Shown one piece after another: positions 14,375 through 20,954 of a DNA stretch of 26,359 nucleotides (within the stretch, counting starts at the first letter, position 1; the number at the start of each line of letters is the position of its first letter). This stretch comes from DATKMG01 sp041476565. GTDB lineage: Bacteria > Acidobacteriota > Terriglobia > Versatilivoradales > Versatilivoraceae. Both the position numbers and the translations under genes were made by a program. The notes beneath the pieces were generated by a model. It worked only from the letters and a program-made list of their open reading frames with translations, was not told the origin of the DNA and did no database searches. The stretch lies in assembly GCA_041476565.1 (NCBI GenBank), contig JBGOTQ010000053.1:1-26359 (forward strand), given 5' to 3'.

Positions 14375-17300
14375 CTACTTGATTTCAAGGATGGTTGATT
14401 GGCCTTTGCCATCTGTCTCCGCGGCGGTTTCAAGGAACTGACGGAACTCGCCGACCACCTTGTCGATGTCACCCTTTTCCACCTTGGTCTTAGTTGGTCT
14501 GAAGTCCTGCAAGTAGATTACCTTGACGATGATCTTCTTTAGGTATTTTGCCAGCAGGCCAGCATTGTTGGGGTTTGCCGGAATACGTTCAGCCAAAAGA
14601 TCGGCCAGTTTTTCGTCGCTGGGTGCTGCCAGCACGTCGGCGATAAACTTCTCCTGCTTCCCTTGCTCTAAAAGCGATCGCAAAGCGGGTTGCCGGAGCA
14701 GGCTCGCGATATTCAATACTGCCGATCGGACAGCACTCTTGGCTTGTTCGAGGGCGTTTTCAGCCGCATTGACAAGTACATCAGCATTTTCCACTTGAAG
14801 GGGGCATCCTTCCGGCTGAGGCCTTTCTTTCAACGCACGTTCCACGACGTTGCGATCTAAAGACGACTGGAACAGGCCATCTTTCTGGCGAGACACCTCC
14901 TCGTTAAGCCAACCGATGTTTACGACCGCCAGGGCATCGATCTTGGCAAGCTCAGCGATGGCCTTGAAGGAACGGGAATCAGGCAGGATATCAATCTCGT
15001 TGCGGACCGCCTCGCACCTGCCCGTCACTTCATCGAATGCCTGCAAGTAGCGAGTGCGATAGACGCTCTGGATGCCGTCAAGAAGGTCAAAAAGCTGGCT
15101 CTGCAATTTTGCCTCTGACTCCATGAGCTCGCCGACGCGATCCAGCTTCTTCCCAAGGCTGCGGAGTTTGTCCTTGAATTCCCCCAACACCCCTTCCTTT
15201 TTTACTTGCAGTTGCGAATACCTGTACGCGGCTCTGATTTTTTGGTCGTGGCGACAGAAAGCCTCAGCCTTCTCCCAGTCCTTCTTGCGGCTCGCCAAAT
15301 CATCGAGTTCGGTTGTTTTGGACTCCTGCTGGGCGTAACAGCTGTACCCGAAGGTAGTGTCCATGGCGTTGAGAAGGTGCGAGATCTCCTCAGGGTCGTC
15401 AATCTTTGCCGAGAAGAACGCCTTCCACGAGTTCAGGGAGTCGGCTACGGGATTGGACTGCTGGATGTCAGCCATAAGGGTGTCGAGTCGTTCGACGAGC
15501 GCCTCTATTTCGGGCTTCTTTAGCTCTCGCCATTTCCGCACCCGGTCGAGCGCGGCGGCGATTTCGCCGTCCTTCTGGATGGTCTTGAGTGACTCATCAT
15601 CGAGCAGGATGGCGGCATATGGAGCCAGCACCGGCCAGCCTTCGGGAGCCTTGAGCCGCTGAATCTTCGTCATCGAATTCAGCAGAACGGCGTTGAAAGT
15701 CAGGTCGGTGACATCGGTGTAATCAATGTGGTCGATGCCAGTAGCTCCCTTGCCGGACAGCAGGACCCGGAGTTTCCCTTCTTTGACGAGACAGAGCAGG
15801 TAAATATCGATCATCCGACGAGACAGGCCATAGTTCTTGTCGTTCGGTCCACCCACCCCGGTGAAATTCTTCGACACCGTTTCGATGGAGATGCTCTGGT
15901 TACCCTTGCTCACTTGGGCCTCGATCCATTGGTCGAGGTCCTCGACGAACTCGTTGCCTTTTGTGTTGAGTTGCTTGGTGCCGTCCTTCTTCATGATCCC
16001 CAAAGCGTAGCCGTAATTGTCGGCGGCGCTGGTATACTGGTTGGGCTTGGTGCCCTTGGGGATGTCGCCAGTCTTCACGATACCGTTGATGACCTTGATG
16101 GCCTCATTGTCGTTGAAGGGGGCGGGTGCCTCGAATTCGATCTGCTTGGACTCGTACACGCCATCGAGGACTTGGCCCACCAGCGGCGTCAGAATCGCTA
16201 GAAGTTCTCCCTGGCATTTGAACTTCATGCTAATGTGATCAGCGGCACTGATCTGACCACGACCGAAGCTGTCTGTGACGATCTTAGCGATGCTGCCGAT
16301 CTCGTCCTTCAGCCGGTTGGCGACCCACTGTATGACTTCCTTTGCGTCTTCGGTATCTTTGTGCTGATAGTCCTTCACCAGCTCCCGATAAGCAGCAAAG
16401 TCGAGCTGAAGGTCTTTTTCTTGCGGGGTCACCTGGGCCGGTGTCCAGAAGAGAGTACGGGGGTCGTCGACCTTCTTCGCAAGATCAATTACTTTGTCGC
16501 CGCAAGGCCGGTTGCTGATGAAGACGGCAAAATCGTGGTCAGTGTCGGAGCTGTTGATGGGCGGCAGTGCCTGTCCTTTGCTGGCGATGTCGAGCAGATC
16601 TCGCATGTAGACTCGGCCTTTGATTATCCGGCCATGCCATTCGACCTCCACATCCTTTTGCTCAGCCGGGGCGAGACCCCGGAAAATGGACTTTGTGTTG
16701 CGGGCGAGGTCCAACGTCATCAGCGAGGTCTTGATCTCCCAGCCGACCAATCCAAGCAGCTGAGCCCACGCTTCCCGCTGCTGGATCTCGCTGTTCTCCG
16801 CACGGCTGCGAGCTCTTTGAAAAAGGTCCTTAACATCAACCCCCCCTCGCTCAGGCGTGAAAGCGAAGTTATTGCCAATCTTCTTGACCTGAGGAACTTC
16901 CTTCGCCAGTTCGTCTAGCAACACTTCATAGTGGTCGAGATTATCCTTCACATCGGCCTTCTGGTCCTTGTCATGGTCGGCCCACTCCATGACTGAATTC
17001 ATGATCTCCTCTACCGAGAGGCCGTTCGGTTGCATTTTGGCGACATGGTACAGGAACAGCGTCTTGAGGATTTTTGTGCAGCGAGAGGCATACACTTTGA
17101 GCCTGCCCTTGGTTGCTTGACCAATAATGCGACAGCCAGCCTGATAGGCCTTCCATTCGTCATTGAACTTGGAACTAATGGCGGCAATGCCTGCCGTAGT
17201 GCCCGACGGATCTTCTTCGTAACTCACCACGTCGTCAAACATCTGCCACAGCGTGATGAGTTCGTTCGATTTGACCTTGCGCTGGGTCTTAAGGGTCTGG

Positions 17301-18643
17301 TGCATGAAGTGGACGGCAGATCGCAGCGTGGTAAGGTTGTAGCTCACAGCCCGCAGTACATCAATGGCTGGTTTGTAGAACGGGAAAAACCGCTTGAAGG
17401 TTTCGCTCCCGATGGCGTCCGGCCAGGTGAAACTCTTGCGATAGTCCTCAAAGTAGGCATCGATACAGTCTGGTTTGCTCACAGTGCGGACTCTAGCGAG
17501 GACGATGTCGTAAAAGTTGGATTCATCCTGGAGAAGTGCAACATTCTTAAGCCGGTCGTTGGCGATGATATTCTTGACGCCCATCTTGGATTCGAGGGCC
17601 TGCTGGGCAGAGCAGATTGTCCAGACCGGAAAGCAATAGGTCTTCGCCAAACGGTTAGAGAGGACGACCAGCGTCTTTTCGTCCTCAACCCGCTGCTCCT
17701 CTGTCCGGGTCTTCATGAACAGGGAGACCTCATCTAGGATCAGAAGCAGTCCCTCATAACCCTCGGCCAGCAGAGTCTGGACCACGTGTTTGAGCACTTC
17801 CTCGGCCTCAAGAGGGATGTCGGGTGTGGTCTTCCGATCCTCTCGGTAGAACTTCCACAATTTCTTGCCGCAGTCTCGCCGCACGCTAGGGTTCTTACTG
17901 TTTCGGAGATCGTTGAGAAACTTGTCAATATCTTCCTGTTCTTCCTCGTCGAAGTACTTCGGATTTTTCAGAAACTTGGCCAAGGGCTTGTAGTAGACAT
18001 CGATCTCAGACTGGAAACGTTCCGCCAACACCTCAACAGGGTAGACTGAAAGGGACTTTCCGTTTTCAGAGTAGTACTGGTCCTGTATGGTCTCCAAGAT
18101 GTATTCAGTCATCTTGCGGCCTGTGTCGGTCACTCCAATCGTGCCCCCACCCTGCCCGACGAGAGTCTTCACGGCCACGAAGATGCCCTTTGATTTGCCC
18201 GTCGACTTCTTGGCAAGGCCGCCCTCGTAAAACTGGAAGATCGATTCCCGTTTACCCTTCTTGTTCTTGGTTTCCAGCTCGTTAACAATCTCCCACACTT
18301 TCTTGTCACCCAGGGCCAGGGCGCCAATGAGCGAAAGCAGATGGGACTTGCCAGAGCCGAACTCTGCCTGAACCCACCAGCCTTGGCCGATGGGATTTGA
18401 TTTATTGGTTGAGTCGTAGGGGGCGGCAAGCTGGCGCAGCACGTCGTTGAGAAGTGCTCGAACTGGATCGATCAAGAAGTCGCGCACGGTGCGGGGCTCA
18501 GCGCGGCGTTTACGTTTGGACTCGGCTTCGACATCAATCGGCCCGCTTTGCCAGATGTGTCGTTCAACAATGTACACATCAATGATTTCGTCTGACACTT
18601 CGCAGAGTTGGTCGAGAGTCTGTCTTTTGAAAAGGTTGCTCAT
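14375..18643 (-). CDS. brxC: BrxC/PglY-like large P-loop ATPase (DUF6079-like)
   Basis: The 1422-aa protein has a Walker A at 93-100 (AEFGSGKS, in WWVQAEFGSGKSHLL) and Walker B LLILDEVSLFM (300-310, Asp304-Glu305), with a following sensor-like FPVWTICSAQQALE segment. Such an N-terminal STAND/AAA-like ATPase followed by a very long helical C-terminus is typical of BrxC and PglY. The middle contains acidic coiled-coil-like stretches (about 1000-1300). BrxC is required for BREX defence and is thought to act with PglZ and the methylase in a complex. The start at 18643 overlaps the previous gene's TGA as ATGA, so the upstream in-frame codons at 18658 are less likely. It is the longest gene in the window and is flanked closely on both sides. 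Confidence 0.85.
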   Translation of the reverse strand: MSNLFKRQTLDQLCEVSDEIIDVYIVERHIWQSGPIDVEAESKRKRRAEPRTVRDFLIDPVRALLNDVLRQLAAPYDSTNKSNPIGQGWWVQAEFGSGKSHLLSLIGALALGDKKVWEIVNELETKNKKGKRESIFQFYEGGLAKKSTGKSKGIFVAVKTLVGQGGGTIGVTDTGRKMTEYILETIQDQYYSENGKSLSVYPVEVLAERFQSEIDVYYKPLAKFLKNPKYFDEEEQEDIDKFLNDLRNSKNPSVRRDCGKKLWKFYREDRKTTPDIPLEAEEVLKHVVQTLLAEGYEGLLLILDEVSLFMKTRTEEQRVEDEKTLVVLSNRLAKTYCFPVWTICSAQQALESKMGVKNIIANDRLKNVALLQDESNFYDIVLARVRTVSKPDCIDAYFEDYRKSFTWPDAIGSETFKRFFPFYKPAIDVLRAVSYNLTTLRSAVHFMHQTLKTQRKVKSNELITLWQMFDDVVSYEEDPSGTTAGIAAISSKFNDEWKAYQAGCRIIGQATKGRLKVYASRCTKILKTLFLYHVAKMQPNGLSVEEIMNSVMEWADHDKDQKADVKDNLDHYEVLLDELAKEVPQVKKIGNNFAFTPERGGVDVKDLFQRARSRAENSEIQQREAWAQLLGLVGWEIKTSLMTLDLARNTKSIFRGLAPAEQKDVEVEWHGRIIKGRVYMRDLLDIASKGQALPPINSSDTDHDFAVFISNRPCGDKVIDLAKKVDDPRTLFWTPAQVTPQEKDLQLDFAAYRELVKDYQHKDTEDAKEVIQWVANRLKDEIGSIAKIVTDSFGRGQISAADHISMKFKCQGELLAILTPLVGQVLDGVYESKQIEFEAPAPFNDNEAIKVINGIVKTGDIPKGTKPNQYTSAADNYGYALGIMKKDGTKQLNTKGNEFVEDLDQWIEAQVSKGNQSISIETVSKNFTGVGGPNDKNYGLSRRMIDIYLLCLVKEGKLRVLLSGKGATGIDHIDYTDVTDLTFNAVLLNSMTKIQRLKAPEGWPVLAPYAAILLDDESLKTIQKDGEIAAALDRVRKWRELKKPEIEALVERLDTLMADIQQSNPVADSLNSWKAFFSAKIDDPEEISHLLNAMDTTFGYSCYAQQESKTTELDDLASRKKDWEKAEAFCRHDQKIRAAYRYSQLQVKKEGVLGEFKDKLRSLGKKLDRVGELMESEAKLQSQLFDLLDGIQSVYRTRYLQAFDEVTGRCEAVRNEIDILPDSRSFKAIAELAKIDALAVVNIGWLNEEVSRQKDGLFQSSLDRNVVERALKERPQPEGCPLQVENADVLVNAAENALEQAKSAVRSAVLNIASLLRQPALRSLLEQGKQEKFIADVLAAPSDEKLADLLAERIPANPNNAGLLAKYLKKIIVKVIYLQDFRPTKTKVEKGDIDKVVGEFRQFLETAAETDGKGQSTILEIK

Positions 18644-19176
18644 TCGCTCAACTCCCACAGATGATTCTCAGGGACTAGGTTGGTCGGCAGGGTGCGATGG
18701 TTACTGTGCGACGCCTCGTAGAAGAGCGTGATCCGATCACTGGAACGCTCGCCCGGCAGGAGTAGCAGGATGTGTTTTTGGTTGGTCGCGCGAATTCGAA
18801 GACAGTTCAACTCCAAATCGTACGCGAACAACAGCTCCAAGCACTTCAGCGCAACGAACGAATTCACGTCCAATCTTTCGGCCAAAAGCGCGTCGAGTTC
18901 CTCGGTGAGGCGTTTCCGGACAGATTCCATGCGGCTGGCTTCGTTCTGCACCAGGCGCTTCAGCTCGTCGTCGTGGACGCGGTCCAGGAGCGAGCGATTG
19001 ACGTTTACGGGGTCAGTCAGTCGCTGGCCGCTCGGCGACCGTGCCTCGCGAAAGTCCACTTTCTCGTAACGATCCAACCGCTCGTAGGTGCCGAGGACAA
19101 CGTAGAGATGCCGCCCTGTGGGCATTTCGAGTTTTTGCCGTAATTGTGAATTGATCTCATGCCCAGACAACTTCAT
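18640..19176 (-). CDS. 178-aa BREX-associated protein in brxB position, unrecognised family
   Basis: The product begins MKLSGHEINSQLRQKLEMPT and continues with GRHLYVVLGTYERLDRYEKV, then a helical segment (about 55-105, DELKRLVQNEASRMESVR) and a C-terminal beta-rich part with HILLLLPGERSSDRITLFYE. There is no Walker A, so it is not the P-loop protein BrxF of type 3, and I see no clear DUF1788 (BrxB) signature. Position is the only link to brxB: second gene of the operon, coupled by ATGA to both the upstream 351-aa gene and the downstream brxC. The strict coupling suggests a stoichiometric partner of BrxC. No membrane segment or signal peptide. Confidence 0.72.
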   Translation of the reverse strand: MKLSGHEINSQLRQKLEMPTGRHLYVVLGTYERLDRYEKVDFREARSPSGQRLTDPVNVNRSLLDRVHDDELKRLVQNEASRMESVRKRLTEELDALLAERLDVNSFVALKCLELLFAYDLELNCLRIRATNQKHILLLLPGERSSDRITLFYEASHSNHRTLPTNLVPENHLWELSE

Positions 19177-20228
19177 GGACGCAGTCCTTTAGCCAACGCC
19201 ACGATGGGTCGTACTGCTTCAGCCAGTGAGAGCCGGGTAGTAAACTGTCGCATTCTGTCAATCTCGCTGACCTTGGCGAGGAGCCCGGCCTCTCGCAATT
19301 GATAAAGCTGCTGAATCATCCACTGTTGGTCCCACAACAACCACTTATGCATCGGGCCTTCAAAAAGCCGCTCAAAGCTAAACATCCCTGGCTCTGGGAA
19401 TTCCAGGTGCAAGATGTAAGCGAAGGCACTGAGACTACCCTCACGTAACCGGACGTTCAGGTGAGTTCGAGTTGTCGTTCCGACCCCAAGACGATCGTAC
19501 GTTCTGACAATCGCTTGGCAGATGTCTTTGACCGATTTCGAACGTGGAAACTGCTTCTGAACATAGTCCAGGATGCGATTTCGTCCGATACCCCCTTGGG
19601 CTAAAGATGGGAACACCACTTCTTCCGCAACCATCGCCACGATCTTTTCTGTGCGGCAGGTGAGATAGAACAAGGCATCCTGAAAGGCAGACTGTCCGGC
19701 GGTGGCGGCTGCGAAGCTGGGAAGGTCCGTGTTGAAGACTTCGCCCGGAAAGAAGCGGTTGACGAGGTAGTTGGCAACCCTCCGCCGGCTGGCAAGAGAG
19801 TTGAAACGGATCTTTTCACTGAGATAGCCGCGCAACTCGTCGATGGTCTTAATTTGCCCGAGGTGAGGAAGAAGTCGGAGAGCGTGCTCGGCCAGATCCT
19901 TGTCATAAACACGCAAGCATGGTTCAGAAAAGCGCGTCGCTGGCTCGACAGGCTCAACTTTCCGACGCATAGTTCTGGACTCATCGTCTTTTTCGAACAA
20001 GCTGCCTGTGCGGGACCGTGAAGCCCCTGGCTGTTTGAGCTGGTCTTGGATCCGCACCTTTAGACGCTTGAGAGTTTGAGTGATGTCGCGCTCCATCATG
20101 GCTCGGTGCTCTGGAGGCGCAGCCTCAATTTCCACCCATAGAGCACGCAGAGTCTGCACGAGGTCTTCGATACTAATGGCCTTACTCACAAGATCTGCGT
20201 GACACGGCGCTGTTCCCCACTGTGCCAT
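19173..20228 (-). CDS. 351-aa BREX-associated protein in brxA position (BrxA-like, divergent)
   Basis: The first gene of the minus-strand operon encodes a 351-aa helical protein. The N-terminal ~100 residues are charged (ISIEDLVQTLRALW, RDITQTLKRLKVRI) with a linker rich in Arg, Ser and Glu. The remainder (about 110-345) has repeated helices including RVANYLVNRFFPG and ILDYVQKQFPRSKSVKDIC, then TYDRLGVGTTTRTHL, ending in MIQQLYQLREAGLLAKV. Its helical/winged layout and its location recall BrxA (DUF1819), but it is much longer than the usual ~200 aa and I see no unmistakable signature. BrxA-type proteins bind DNA in known systems. ATG 20228 has a strong GGAAGG site 2-3 nt upstream (AAGGGAAGGAT). 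It overlaps the next gene by ATGA. Confidence 0.72.
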   Translation of the reverse strand: MAQWGTAPCHADLVSKAISIEDLVQTLRALWVEIEAAPPEHRAMMERDITQTLKRLKVRIQDQLKQPGASRSRTGSLFEKDDESRTMRRKVEPVEPATRFSEPCLRVYDKDLAEHALRLLPHLGQIKTIDELRGYLSEKIRFNSLASRRRVANYLVNRFFPGEVFNTDLPSFAAATAGQSAFQDALFYLTCRTEKIVAMVAEEVVFPSLAQGGIGRNRILDYVQKQFPRSKSVKDICQAIVRTYDRLGVGTTTRTHLNVRLREGSLSAFAYILHLEFPEPGMFSFERLFEGPMHKWLLWDQQWMIQQLYQLREAGLLAKVSEIDRMRQFTTRLSLAEAVRPIVALAKGLRP

Positions 20229-20271
20229 ATCCTTCCCTTAACCTGAAACTATTGCCACACCAAAGACATAG

Positions 20272-20299
20272 CTTACAATCATGGCCACAAAACAGACAA
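20272..20299 (-). promoter_or_regulatory. Candidate promoter of the BREX-like operon
   Basis: On the minus strand, TTGTCT (20299-20294) and TGTAAG (20277-20272) are separated by 16 bp and lie about 45 bp upstream of the first operon ATG. Both boxes are imperfect, so this is a weak sigma-70-type call based on position. Confidence 0.25.
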
Positions 20300-20398
20300 C
20301 AGGAAAACATGACAGGGAATCATCAGAGATCGAGGAACAGCAGATGAGGTCGGAATATTATCTCTCTTGTTCCCGCTCCCCGCCCCTCAACGCCACAA

Positions 20399-20451
20399 CG
20401 CGCTGGGAAGAGACTTTCGCCGGTTGAAGCGCGAAAGACTCTTCCTGCGCG
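20399..20451. repeat. Imperfect inverted repeat 1
   Basis: GGAAGAGACTTTCGC (20406-20420) pairs with GCGAAAGACTCTTCC (20431-20445) with one A-A mismatch, extended by CGCGC (20399-20403) with GCGCG (20447-20451) across a small internal loop: about 19 paired bases around a 10-nt loop. No T-run follows. It could be a structured RNA element, an operator, or part of a MITE-like repeat. Confidence 0.6.
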
Positions 20452-20487
20452 CTAAAGGCATGGGCTGCCAGCCGTTCACCGCGCAAC

Positions 20488-20541
20488 AGCGCATTCGGGA
20501 CAGGCATTGACTTATGCTGGAGGAACTGTCCCGAATGTGCT
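20488..20541. repeat. Imperfect inverted repeat 2
   Basis: AGCGCATTCGGGACAG (20488-20503) pairs with CTGTCCCGAATGTGCT (20526-20541): 16 bp with a single G-T wobble, separated by 22 nt that themselves contain a GCAT/ATGC pair. With repeat 1 it forms a ~140-bp structured block of uncertain origin. Confidence 0.6.
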
Positions 20542-20854
20542 CTTGCTCAAGCGTGCCCGGCTGCCCTCTTCTCGATGAGGTTGCAGCACCTCGAACAAAA
20601 CCCCTTCGTTATGTAATTCGGACTTCACCAATCCCTCACATCAGCAAAACCACACAAGCTCGCTGCTGAGACAGAAAGAGGGGGGGAGCCCATCTTCAGT
20701 CTCTTTTCTTCGATCATTGCGAGAAAGCTCCATTAAACCCAGAAATTTCATCCAGTTACCGCTAGTTCCCCTTATGGACTTATTCTCTTAGGGATGTGAT
20801 TTCAACGGATTCTGCAGGGAAAAGAGAAAATTCTGAATTTTTCTTGTTAAGGTT

Positions 20855-20880
20855 TTGCCCAAAAAAAGACTCTATATAAG
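20855..20880 (+). promoter_or_regulatory. Candidate promoter region of the TonB-dependent receptor gene
   Basis: TTGCCC (20855-20860) is followed after a short A-rich spacer by TATATAAG (20873-20880). The spacer (12-14 nt) is shorter than optimal for sigma-70, so the exact boxes are unsure; the AT-rich context about 75-100 bp before the start supports a promoter here. Confidence 0.25.
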
Positions 20881-20954
20881 TAACAGGGCAAAATTCATTT
20901 TCTTAACCGGCAGGTCTTTAACCATCCAGGGAGGCCTATAGGAGAGACAGGACT

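Larger units (their letters stand above)
20229..20954. other. Divergent intergenic region with several inverted repeats and no gene
   Basis: This 726-bp stretch separates the minus-strand operon from the plus-strand receptor gene and should hold both promoters. No ORF with a ribosome-binding site was found; only very short frames such as the 13-codon one near 20581 exist. It contains two long imperfect inverted repeats (20399-20451, 20488-20541), a short GAGGT/ACCTC hairpin (20577-20592), and a GGCT-GCC-AGCC hairpin near 20463-20473. The right part (20800-20900) is AT-rich and leads into the receptor gene. Confidence 0.6.

Noticed and set aside
17030..17737. 235-codon open frame on the + strand
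   Set aside because: Antisense to the ATPase region of brxC; no start signal or recognisable fold.
1838..20228. DISARM system
   Set aside because: No DrmA-like helicase, no DrmC phospholipase-D-like gene and no DrmB; PglZ and BrxL point to BREX.
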